64,000 nucleotides of DNA from Ralstonia condita (GTDB taxonomy: Bacteria; Pseudomonadota; Gammaproteobacteria; Burkholderiales; Burkholderiaceae). Below the pieces are notes generated by a model. That model did no database searches and was not told the DNA's origin. It worked only from the letters and a program-made list of their open reading frames with translations. The stretch covers positions 558,001 through 622,000 of the forward strand of contig NZ_CATYWO010000001.1 of the NCBI RefSeq assembly GCF_958405655.1, given 5' to 3'. Each line of letters opens with the position of its first letter. The first letter of the stretch is position 1. Made by a program: the position numbers and the translations under genes. This document shows, in pieces, positions 26,706 to 34,666 of the stretch.

Positions 26706-26735
26706 TTTATACTAAAAGGTAAATTTTTATACCAA
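26706..26735 (-). promoter_or_regulatory. Candidate promoter of the ligase-carboxylase operon
   Basis: On the minus strand TTGGTA (26735-26730) and TATAAA (26711-26706) are 18 bp apart and lie about 50 bp before the ligase start. The two dyads at 26709-26722 and 26729-26742 overlap the -10 and the -35, as expected for repression. Confidence 0.55.
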
Positions 26736-26742
26736 CGGGTAT
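26709..26742. promoter_or_regulatory. Tandem TetR-type operators
   Basis: Two 14-bp dyads of the form ATACC-N4-GGTAT lie 20 bp apart, two helical turns. The distal copy, ATACC-AACG-GGTAT (26729-26742), is perfect; the proximal copy, ATACT-AAAA-GGTAA (26709-26722), is degenerate. They sit between the ligase gene and the divergent TetR gene. The neighbouring TetR protein is the natural candidate ligand. Confidence 0.65.
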
Positions 26743-26853
26743 GAATATAGAAAGCCTTGTTTGATGCGTCAAGCATGGCCTCCTCAAAACGCTGCGTAGC
26801 GAGATGCGTCGGCGCCACGGCGCGTTCGCAGGTGGCGTGCGAAAATATAAGTC

Positions 26854-27555
26854 ATGTCCACCGTCCGCAAAACTGCCGTCCCCGACGTGCATCCGTCTGC
26901 CGAAAGCGAAGCGCCCCAAGCGTCCGTGCCAGTCACGCGTCCGCACATTGCGGAACGGCAGGAGGCACGCCGCCGCCAGATTCTCGATACCGCGGCCCAG
27001 CTTTTCTTTACCAAGGGCTACGCTGGCATGACGATGAGCGACCTGTGCGCCGCGCTCGGTGTGACCAAGCCGGCGGTGTACTACTACTTCACCGACAAGT
27101 ACGAGATCTTCGACATCCTGTGCCGCGAGGCCGCGCAAGTCTGTCTGTCTGCGATTCGCGAGACGGCCGATCCGGCGCTGCCCGTGCGTGAACGGCTACA
27201 GGCCTGCCTGCTGGAAATGGCTCGCCGCTGTATCCGGTGTCACTACGCCGCTGCGCTGACTTACCGCGACCGGCAATACCTGCGACCCGAGACGGTGGAA
27301 TGGCTGCACGGCATGTCGCGCGCGTATTACCGCGACCTTTACGCCCTGCTCGATGAGGGCAAGCGCACGGGCGTGTTTGAGTTTGGCGATGCGCGCGTCG
27401 CCGCGCATTCGATGGGCGGGGTGATGGGCTTCATGTACACATGGCACGATCCCTCCCGCATCGATGCGGAAGTGCTGGCGCACGAGCTGTCGAGCGCCAT
27501 GATGAAGATCATCCTGCCGGCTGCCGCCGCGCTGGCGCCTACGCGCGCGTCTTGA
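26854..27555 (+). CDS. TetR/AcrR-family transcriptional regulator
   Basis: The 233-residue protein has a disordered N-terminus of about 35 residues, then the helix-turn-helix RRRQILDTAAQLFFTKGYAG ... LCAALGVTKPAVYYYFTDK, and a helical ligand domain. It is divergent from the acyl-CoA ligase operon, so it probably represses that operon and itself through the dyads in the shared spacer, released by an acyl-CoA or acid. No good ribosome site precedes the ATG. Its end overlaps the convergent di-iron protein gene by 17 bp. Confidence 0.9.
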   Translation: MSTVRKTAVPDVHPSAESEAPQASVPVTRPHIAERQEARRRQILDTAAQLFFTKGYAGMTMSDLCAALGVTKPAVYYYFTDKYEIFDILCREAAQVCLSAIRETADPALPVRERLQACLLEMARRCIRCHYAAALTYRDRQYLRPETVEWLHGMSRAYYRDLYALLDEGKRTGVFEFGDARVAAHSMGGVMGFMYTWHDPSRIDAEVLAHELSSAMMKIILPAAAALAPTRAS

Positions 27556-28354
27556 GTGCTGTGCCGGCCGGTGCCGCTGGCAGCCCGGGCAGGCGGTAGA
27601 TTTCCGGCGTCATCAGGTCGATGCCGCACTCGAGCGTTTCCACCCAGTCAATGAAGCGGTTGACCATGGCCTTTCCGTGGAACGCCTGGCCGTGCTGCGG
27701 CACGATCCACTCGATGTCGAGCCCGCGCACCATCTGCGCCCACAGCCGGCAGACGCGGTTGCCGCTCATGTAGCGGCGGTGGAAGGGCGCCATCAGCGGC
27801 AGGTGCGCGTCGAAATCTTCCACGGGCTTGGCGGCCACGTTGGCATGCACCATCGAAGCGCCCAGGTCGCCGGAGAACAGAATGCGCGACGCAGGATCGT
27901 AGAATTGGAAGTTGCCCTCGGAATGCAGGAAGTGCGCGGGCACGGCCAGCAGATGCGATTGACCCAGCGGAATCGCCATGCCCGTATCCGGAATCGGCAC
28001 GATGCGCCCTTCGGTCTTGCCCACATTGCAGAAGTGCGGCAGGAAGCGTTCCCACACGCGCGAGATCAGGATGTCGCAACTCGAACTGGTGAGCCACCGG
28101 CCTGCGGAAGCCACGATGTCCGGGTCCGCATGCGACGCCAGCACGTAGTCCAACTGCTTGGGCGAGAAGTACCGATTCATCGCGATGAACAAAGCGTTGT
28201 ACGTCATCTGGCCGCCCGGGTCGATCAGCGCGCCGTGACCGTGGTCGACGACGAGGAACTGGTTGGTCTGCACCGGCAGGTCGTCCTGGTCGTCGACCAG
28301 GTCGGAAAACATCAGGCAGACGTGCTCGGCGGATTCATACAGTGTGGTGACCAT
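27539..28354 (-). CDS. MBL-fold oxygen-binding di-iron protein (ODP family)
   Basis: The 271-residue protein has the flavodiiron-type metallo-beta-lactamase core without a flavodoxin domain. The metal motif is SHADPDIVASAGRW (H-x-D-x-D rather than HxHxDH), followed by HFLHSEGN, FSGDLGASM and PQHGQAFHG. Relatives bind O2 at a di-iron site and may act in oxygen sensing or redox signalling. The chosen start is MVTTLYES; a GTG at 28468 would add 38 residues that look unlike the family. It converges on the TetR gene. Confidence 0.8.
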   Translation of the reverse strand: MVTTLYESAEHVCLMFSDLVDDQDDLPVQTNQFLVVDHGHGALIDPGGQMTYNALFIAMNRYFSPKQLDYVLASHADPDIVASAGRWLTSSSCDILISRVWERFLPHFCNVGKTEGRIVPIPDTGMAIPLGQSHLLAVPAHFLHSEGNFQFYDPASRILFSGDLGASMVHANVAAKPVEDFDAHLPLMAPFHRRYMSGNRVCRLWAQMVRGLDIEWIVPQHGQAFHGKAMVNRFIDWVETLECGIDLMTPEIYRLPGLPAAPAGTALKTRA

Positions 28355-28465
28355 GGCAGCTGGGGCGCGGGTTTGGATGATGCGATGGTGGCGCAGCGGC
28401 GGGCTTGCGCGCTTGATCCGTGTCAAGGCAGGCGTGGCGTACGCGGGGGCGTCGACGTGCGTATC

Positions 28466-28481
28466 CACCGTCCGGACGGTG
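28466..28481. repeat. 16-bp perfect palindrome in a divergent promoter region
   Basis: CACCGTCCGGACGGTG is a perfect dyad between the ODP gene and the helicase gene. It may be an operator for either side. It also covers the alternative GTG start of the ODP gene. No matching regulator is identified. Confidence 0.45.
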
Positions 28482-28572
28482 CTGCACGTGATAAACTTTT
28501 GATTTTTAACGCATTGCGCGAGCCGCTCGCGGTTCTTTCTTCGGTTTTCCGCCTGCGCCGATTGCGCCCGCC

Positions 28573-30087
28573 ATGCCCCTCGGCATGCTGCATCCCCCTA
28601 TGAACACTGCGACAACGTCAGAAGCGCCGGTCAACGAATCGGTGACATTCGACAGCTTCGGCCTGCATCCCGATATCCTCCGTGCGCTGACCGAGAGCGG
28701 CTACACCAAGCCCACGCCCATCCAGGCTGCGGCCATTCCCGTGGTCACGGCCGGCCGCGACGTCATGGGTGCCGCGCAGACCGGCACCGGCAAGACCGCC
28801 GGCTTCTCGCTGCCGATCATCCAGAACCTGCTGCCCGATGCCAACACCAGCGCGTCTCCGGCACGCCATCCGGTGCGGGCGCTGATCCTCACGCCCACGC
28901 GCGAACTGGCCGACCAGGTGTACGACAACGTCGCCAAGTACGCGAAGTACACGGCGCTGCGTAGCACTGTCGTGTTCGGTGGTGTCGACATGAACCCGCA
29001 GACCGAGCAACTGCGCCGTGGCGTGGAAATCCTCGTCGCCACGCCGGGCCGTCTGCTGGATCACGTGCAGCAGCGCAGCGTGAACCTCTCGCAGGTGCGC
29101 ATGCTGGTGCTGGACGAAGCGGATCGGATGCTCGACATGGGCTTCCTGCCCGACCTGCAGCGCATCATCAACCTGCTGCCGGCGCATCGTCAGACGTTGC
29201 TGTTCTCGGCCACGTTCTCGCCCGAGATCAAGAAACTGGCCTCCAGCTACCTGCGCCATCCGCAGACGATCGAAGTCGCGCGCAGCAACGCCACGGCAGA
29301 GAACGTCCGCCAGGTCATCTATACCGTCCCCGACAACCACAAGCAGGTCGCACTCGTACACCTGCTCCGCCAGCGCGCAGAGCAAGGCCTGCCGCGCCAG
29401 TGCATCGTGTTCTCGAACAGCAAGATCGGTTGCTCGCGGCTGGCGCGTGCGCTGGAACGAGAAGGCATCAACGCCAGTGCCATCCACGGTGACAAGACGC
29501 AGACCGAGCGCATGCAGACGCTCGAAGCATTCAAGCAAGGTACCGTCGACGTGCTGGTCGCCACCGACGTGGCGGCGCGCGGCCTCGACATCTCGCAGAT
29601 GCCGTGCGTGATCAACTTCGATCTGCCGTTCAATGCGGAAGACTATGTGCACCGCATCGGCCGTACAGGCCGCGCCGGCGCCTCGGGCGACGCGCTGTCG
29701 CTGTTCGCGCCGGGCGATGAGAGGCTGTTGGCCGATATCGAAAAGCTCATCAAGCGCAACTTGCCGCGCGAGCAGATCGAAGGATTCGATCCGACCGGCG
29801 AGCAGGCGCGTGACCGTGAACGCCGCGAGCGCGACGAGAAGCGCGCCCGCAGTGAAGTCCGTCGCGCCCGTGAGCGCGATGAGCGCAACGGCGCCCGCGT
29901 CCTCGATCACACGATCGTGCGCCCGGCGTTCCGCCCATCGGACGACCCGTTCTTCAATCGTCCATACGAGTCGTCTGTGCCGGCGGAGTCGGCAGAGGCC
30001 GCCAAGCCGACGCAGCCCGCCGGCCACCCACGCACAGCCAAGCGCCCGATTGCCGCGCTGCTCGGCGGTGTGCCGCGCAAGCGTTAA
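28573..30087 (+). CDS. rhlE: DEAD-box ATP-dependent RNA helicase, RhlE type
   Basis: The 504-residue protein has the Q motif GYTKPTPIQAAAIP, Walker A AQTGTGKT, the DEAD box in LVLDEADRMLDMGF, SATFS (motif III) and HRIGRTGRAG (motif VI). A basic, low-complexity tail of about 110 residues follows. RhlE helicases remodel ribosomal precursors and mRNA, often in cold or during RNA decay. ATG 28573 is used; ATG 28600 (MNTATTSEA) is equally plausible, and neither has a clear ribosome site. The paralogue name within the DEAD family is less certain than the fold. Confidence 0.9.
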   Translation: MPLGMLHPPMNTATTSEAPVNESVTFDSFGLHPDILRALTESGYTKPTPIQAAAIPVVTAGRDVMGAAQTGTGKTAGFSLPIIQNLLPDANTSASPARHPVRALILTPTRELADQVYDNVAKYAKYTALRSTVVFGGVDMNPQTEQLRRGVEILVATPGRLLDHVQQRSVNLSQVRMLVLDEADRMLDMGFLPDLQRIINLLPAHRQTLLFSATFSPEIKKLASSYLRHPQTIEVARSNATAENVRQVIYTVPDNHKQVALVHLLRQRAEQGLPRQCIVFSNSKIGCSRLARALEREGINASAIHGDKTQTERMQTLEAFKQGTVDVLVATDVAARGLDISQMPCVINFDLPFNAEDYVHRIGRTGRAGASGDALSLFAPGDERLLADIEKLIKRNLPREQIEGFDPTGEQARDRERRERDEKRARSEVRRARERDERNGARVLDHTIVRPAFRPSDDPFFNRPYESSVPAESAEAAKPTQPAGHPRTAKRPIAALLGGVPRKR

Positions 30088-30112
30088 GCGGTTGTCTTGA
30101 AAGCGGCGGCGA

Positions 30113-31060
30113 TCATGCCGCCGGGGTCAATTGCGCCAGGCGATTGGCCCATGCCGGGACGGCGTCCCGGTAAAACTCCTCCACACTGTCGGCACGAATG
30201 GCCAGCCCGAGGTGCCGCGCCGCTTCAGTGAGCGCGGCAAGCGGCTGGCTGCGGCTGATGGCGCGTGCGCCGGTCTGCTTGCTCAGCTTCTCGCCCTCGG
30301 CATTCACGACCACCGGCACGTGCAGATAGCGCAGCGCGGGCAGCCCCAGCAATTGCTGCAGATAAATCTGGCGCGGCGTCGAGTCCAGCAGGTCAGCGCC
30401 ACGCACGACGTCCGTGATGCCTTGTGCTGCATCGTCCACCACCACGGCAATCTGGTATGCCCACATGCCGTCGGCCCGCTTGAGCACGAAGTCACCGACA
30501 GCTTCTGCCAGGTTCTGGCATTGCATACCCTGCCACCGATCGTGAAAGCAGACGGTTGCGGCATCGGGGTCCGGCACGCGCACCCGCCAGGCGCGCGGCT
30601 GCCTGCCATGTAATCCGGTGCGGCACGTGCCCGGATAGATCAGGGTCTGATGGCGCAGGCGGCCATTGGTGTCGACGGTGGTGACGGAATCTGCGATCTC
30701 GCGGCGCGTGCAACCGCATGGATACAGTTTGCCGATGGCCAGCAGGCGTTCAAGCGCCTGCTCGAAGCGGGCCAGGTGTGTGCTTTGCCACTGCGGTGCC
30801 TCATCTGGGATCAGGCCGAGCGCCTCCAGGGTGGCGAGGATGTCGCGGTCGGCCCCGGGTACGTTGCGCTGGAAGTCGATGTCTTCAATACGCACGAGCC
30901 AGATGCCGCCATGCACGCGTGCATCGAGCCAACTGGCGAGCGCGGTGACCAGCGACCCGATATGCAGCGGCCCGGTGGGCGAGGGCGCAAAGCGGCCGCG
31001 ATAGACGCCTTGCGCATGCGCGGCGGCGGTTTCCGGAAAGTCGAGATTGGCTTGGGACAA
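30113..31060 (-). CDS. gluQ: Glutamyl-Q tRNA(Asp) synthetase
   Basis: The 315-residue protein is a truncated GluRS paralogue lacking the anticodon-binding domain. It has RFAPSPTGPLHIGS (HIGH), the zinc ligands in CGCTRREI and YPGTCR, and KLSKQTGA (KMSKS). It attaches glutamate to the queuosine base at position 34 of tRNA-Asp. The start is TTG, seven bases after GGAG; no better ATG exists. It converges with the helicase gene. Confidence 0.93.
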   Translation of the reverse strand: MSQANLDFPETAAAHAQGVYRGRFAPSPTGPLHIGSLVTALASWLDARVHGGIWLVRIEDIDFQRNVPGADRDILATLEALGLIPDEAPQWQSTHLARFEQALERLLAIGKLYPCGCTRREIADSVTTVDTNGRLRHQTLIYPGTCRTGLHGRQPRAWRVRVPDPDAATVCFHDRWQGMQCQNLAEAVGDFVLKRADGMWAYQIAVVVDDAAQGITDVVRGADLLDSTPRQIYLQQLLGLPALRYLHVPVVVNAEGEKLSKQTGARAISRSQPLAALTEAARHLGLAIRADSVEEFYRDAVPAWANRLAQLTPAA

Positions 31061-31122
31061 CGCAAAGCTCCAGGCGCGAATGCCGATGCTGCTATTTTGC
31101 GCGATTTTTCACGCCGGGCCGC

Positions 31123-32025
31123 CTACTGCATCAGCAAGGCCTGCGCCAAACGGGGGTCTTCCAGCTTATCAACCCACCATTGCAGTGCCTTGCCGCGCAT
31201 GTTGTTGCGCCATGCGACCTGGAATGTGCCGGCGCGGTTGTCCTCGGTGGTTTCCTTTGCGACCAGCACGCCGGAATCGAGATACGGCTGTGCCAGCGGC
31301 ACGGGCAGCCAGCCGCAACCCAGGCCCCGAATCTGCGCCTGCACCTTGTCGGCCATGGAGGGCACAACCAGCGTGTCCTGGCCGGCAAGGATGCCGATGG
31401 TGCGCGCCGGCAGACTGCGCGAAGTGTCACCTACGGCAACGATGCGATGGCGCGTGATGGCGGCGGCCGGCAGCGGTTCGTCCGCCTGCGCGAGCGGATG
31501 GTGCGCCGCCACTGTGAACACGAAGGGAATGCTGCCGATCGTGCGGGTCTGGATGCCTTGCACCTGCATCACCTGCGCGGGTCCGATCAGCAGATCGGCG
31601 CGCCCCGAGAGCAGCGCATCCCACGTACCGGCCAGTACCTCGCGGCTGAAGCGCAGGCGCGTGGCCGTATTCTCGGCGTAGAAATCCTGGATGACGGGCA
31701 TGAGCGCCCGAAAGTGCACGAGGTCGTCGACAACGATGGTCAGCGTGGATTCCCAGCCGGTGGCGAGGCGTTTGACGCGCCGCGCAAGGTCGTCTGCAGC
31801 CTGGAGCAGGTGACGCCCTTCGTCTAGCAGCGCACGGCCGGCGGGCGTCAGCTCCGCGCGGTGGCGGCGACGATCGAACAGCAGCACGTCGAGGTCGTCT
31901 TCGAGCTTGCGCACCACGTATGTGAGCGCCGACGGCACTTTGCCCAGTTCATGCGCCGCAGCAGCAAAGCTGCCCTTGCGCTCGATCGCGTCCAACACTT
32001 CCAGAGATTCCAGTGAGAGCGCCAT
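31123..32025 (-). CDS. LysR-family transcriptional regulator (pirin-associated)
   Basis: The 300-residue protein has the N-terminal winged helix SLEVLDAIERKGSFAAAAHELGKVPSALTY and a LysR effector domain. It is divergent from a pirin gene and a flavodoxin-like quinone reductase gene. This LysR-pirin-wrbA-like arrangement suggests it activates the two in response to quinones or electrophiles. The ligand is not known. A dyad immediately before its start probably mediates autoregulation. Confidence 0.9.
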   Translation of the reverse strand: MALSLESLEVLDAIERKGSFAAAAHELGKVPSALTYVVRKLEDDLDVLLFDRRRHRAELTPAGRALLDEGRHLLQAADDLARRVKRLATGWESTLTIVVDDLVHFRALMPVIQDFYAENTATRLRFSREVLAGTWDALLSGRADLLIGPAQVMQVQGIQTRTIGSIPFVFTVAAHHPLAQADEPLPAAAITRHRIVAVGDTSRSLPARTIGILAGQDTLVVPSMADKVQAQIRGLGCGWLPVPLAQPYLDSGVLVAKETTEDNRAGTFQVAWRNNMRGKALQWWVDKLEDPRLAQALLMQ

Positions 32026-32075
32026 ATTCAGAATTTTTGATGAATTGAATCAAAGCCGTTCCTCTCAACTATAGC
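32026..32075. promoter_or_regulatory. LysR-type operator and candidate pirin promoter
   Basis: ATTCA (32026-32030) and TGAAT (32041-32045) form a dyad with a 10-bp spacer next to the LysR start. TTGAAT (32045-32050) and TATAGC (32070-32075), 19 bp apart, could be the -35 and -10 of the pirin gene. The overlap of dyad and -35 fits LysR activation. Confidence 0.45.
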
Positions 32076-32131
32076 CAATCTGCGTACCATTCACACATCA
32101 ACGCAGTGATTTGGATAGGAGATTCATCAAA

Positions 32132-32830
<699 letters not shown>

Positions 32831-32909
32831 TCTTGGCGGCGCATGCTAGGTGCGCCGCGTTTGTTCTCGTTCGTTCCCCTGTCGTACCCCAACCCATAAG
32901 AGGATTCCC

Positions 32910-33482
32910 ATGGCACGAGTTGCAGTCGTTTATCACAGCGGTTATGGCCACACCAAGAAGCAGGCCGAGGCCGTGTTCGCGGGCGTGCAGGCAGCTGGCG
33001 CAGAGGCCCACCTGATCTCGGTGGCCGACGTCAACGACGATACCTGGGCGCTGCTGGCGGGTGTCGATACGATCGTCTTTGGCGCGCCGACCTACATGGG
33101 CGGTGTGTCCGGCGACTTCAAGAAATTCGCCGATGCGTCGTCCAAGGCGTGGTTCACGGGCGCCTGGCGTGACAAGATCGCGGCGGGTTTTACCAACTCC
33201 GCGTCGATGAACGGCGACAAGTACGCATCGATCCAATACCTGTGGACGCTCTCGCAGCAGCACGGGATGATCTGGGTCGGCACGGGCATGATGCCGGCCA
33301 ACAGCAAGGCCGCCACGCGCAACGATGTGAACTACCTGGCGGGTTTTGGCGGCGCGCTGGCGCAATCGCCGTCGGACGCGAGCCCGGAAGAAGGCCCGCT
33401 GCCCGGCGACCTGGAAACCGCCAAGCTGTTCGGCGAGCGCATTGTTGCCATCACCAACCAGTTCGTGCGCGGCCGTCAGTAA
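32910..33482 (+). CDS. Flavodoxin-fold NAD(P)H:quinone reductase, WrbA-like
   Basis: The 190-residue protein begins MARVAVVYHSGYGHTKKQAE, a flavodoxin-type FMN phosphate loop. GAPTYMGGVSGDFKKF and VGTGMMPAN contact the isoalloxazine ring. WrbA-like enzymes reduce quinones by two electrons, avoiding semiquinones. AGAGGATTCCC precedes the ATG. It is in tandem with the pirin gene, forming a plausible quinone/flavonoid detoxification pair, and is closed by a strong terminator. Confidence 0.9.
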   Translation: MARVAVVYHSGYGHTKKQAEAVFAGVQAAGAEAHLISVADVNDDTWALLAGVDTIVFGAPTYMGGVSGDFKKFADASSKAWFTGAWRDKIAAGFTNSASMNGDKYASIQYLWTLSQQHGMIWVGTGMMPANSKAATRNDVNYLAGFGGALAQSPSDASPEEGPLPGDLETAKLFGERIVAITNQFVRGRQ

Positions 33483-33502
33483 AGCGGATCGCTCAAAGAA
33501 AA

Positions 33503-33528
33503 ACGCCGGCACGTCCGGCGTTTTTTGT
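33503..33528 (+). terminator. Rho-independent terminator after the WrbA-like gene
   Basis: AACGCCGG (33503-33510) pairs with CCGGCGTT (33516-33523) around CACGT, followed by a T-run. Confidence 0.92.
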
Positions 33529-33546
33529 TGGTGCGCTGTTAAGCGC

Positions 33547-33672
33547 TCAGAAGCGCGTGCCCGCTCCGCAGAACACGCCGCGGTTGGAGCCACCCTCGCA
33601 GCTAGCCGCGCAGCCTGCCAATGCTGTCAGGCACATCGTGGTGACGAGGAGCAGGGCGGCGAGGCGCTTCAT
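33547..33672 (-). CDS. Small lipoprotein of 41 residues
   Basis: ATG 33672 opens a 41-codon frame whose product begins MKRLAALLLVTTMCLTALAGC, a complete signal peptide with lipobox LAGC. Only about 21 mature residues follow, with two more cysteines (ASC, VFC). The ATG overlaps the trhO stop (ATGA), so it is probably translated by coupling. Size and lipobox recall entericidin-type mini-lipoproteins, but the sequence is not clearly one of them. Function unknown. Confidence 0.65.
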   Translation of the reverse strand: MKRLAALLLVTTMCLTALAGCAASCEGGSNRGVFCGAGTRF

Positions 33673-34517
33673 GCGGCGGCGCGCGCTTGGCTGCCGGCGC
33701 AATGCGGGCAGCGCTGGCCTGGGATGTAGTCGGGAGATTGCTGTTCTTCCGGCGTGACCACGGCGCGGCAGGCGAAGCATTGCTTGGGGCCCGCCGGCAG
33801 CAGTTCGGCATTCAGTGCGGTGCGGTGGTCGAACACGAAGCAATCGCCGTCGTAATGGGCGCCGCCCACTTCCTCGAAATATTTGAGGATGCCGCCTTCA
33901 AGCTGATAGACGCGCTCGACCCCGATCTCCTGCATGTGGATCGCCGCCTTTTCGCAACGGATGCCGCCGGTGCAGAACGACACGACCGTCTTGCCGGCAA
34001 AGTCGTCCTTGTGCGCGGCAATGGCGGGCGGGAATTCAGTGAACTTCTTGAGGTTGTATTCGACGACGTTCTTGAACGTGCCGACGGCAACTTCGTAGTC
34101 GTTGCGCGTGTCGAGCATCACCACGGGGCGGCCCTCGTCATCGTGGCCCTGATCGAGCCAGCGCTTGAGATCTGGCGGGGCGACCGACGGCGCGCGGCCC
34201 TCTTCCGGGCGGATCAGCGGGTGGCGCATGGTAATGATTTCTTTCTTCATGCGCACCAGCAAGCGGCGGAACGGCTGGTGGTCGGACAGGCTTTCCTTCG
34301 GTGCCAGGTCAGCAAAACGGGGGTCGGCGCGCAGCCAGCTGACGATGCCGTCAATGGCCTCACGCGAGCCGGCCAGGAAGATGTTGATGCCCTCGGGCGC
34401 CAGCAGCACGGTGCCCTTCAACCCGCGCGCCTGGCACTCGGCCAGCAGAGCGGGGCGCAGGGTCTCGCGGTCATCGAGGGTGACGAATTTGTAAGCGGAA
34501 ATGTTGACGATCTGCAT
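33669..34517 (-). CDS. trhO: tRNA uridine 5-hydroxylase TrhO (rhodanese-domain protein, YceA-like)
   Basis: The 282-residue protein has the N-terminal ferredoxin-like domain (MQIVNISAYKFVTLDD; GTVLLAPEGINIFLAG) and a central rhodanese domain with the active Cys in VSFCTGGIRCEKAAI. The C-terminus has two CxxC pairs (CFACR, CPHC), a possible zinc knuckle. TrhO uses O2 to hydroxylate U34 of tRNAs on the way to cmo5U/mo5U. The small lipoprotein gene is coupled to its stop codon. Confidence 0.92.
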   Translation of the reverse strand: MQIVNISAYKFVTLDDRETLRPALLAECQARGLKGTVLLAPEGINIFLAGSREAIDGIVSWLRADPRFADLAPKESLSDHQPFRRLLVRMKKEIITMRHPLIRPEEGRAPSVAPPDLKRWLDQGHDDEGRPVVMLDTRNDYEVAVGTFKNVVEYNLKKFTEFPPAIAAHKDDFAGKTVVSFCTGGIRCEKAAIHMQEIGVERVYQLEGGILKYFEEVGGAHYDGDCFVFDHRTALNAELLPAGPKQCFACRAVVTPEEQQSPDYIPGQRCPHCAGSQARAAA

Positions 34518-34571
34518 TGTGCTGCCGCGCGGTTTGGTGCGCGTGGATAAGCTTTTGATTCGTAAGACGAA

Positions 34572-34577
34572 ATTATA
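34572..34577 (-). promoter_or_regulatory. Candidate trhO -10 element
   Basis: A perfect TATAAT on the minus strand lies 55 bp before the trhO ATG. No convincing -35 is seen at the proper distance. Confidence 0.4.
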
Positions 34578-34654
34578 ACGGCCCGGAACGCCGGGCGGGG
34601 TTGTCGTGGGTCAATGGGGCCAGCGTGGAATGCTTTGCCGGGGGTGTCACCCGG

Positions 34655-34660
34655 TACAAT
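34655..34660 (+). promoter_or_regulatory. Candidate dnaE -10 element six bases before the start
   Basis: TACAAT ends 6 bp before the dnaE ATG, so a transcript from it would begin at or near the A of the start codon. A -35 is not clear. No Shine-Dalgarno precedes the ATG. Confidence 0.4.
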
Positions 34661-34666
34661 ACGCGG

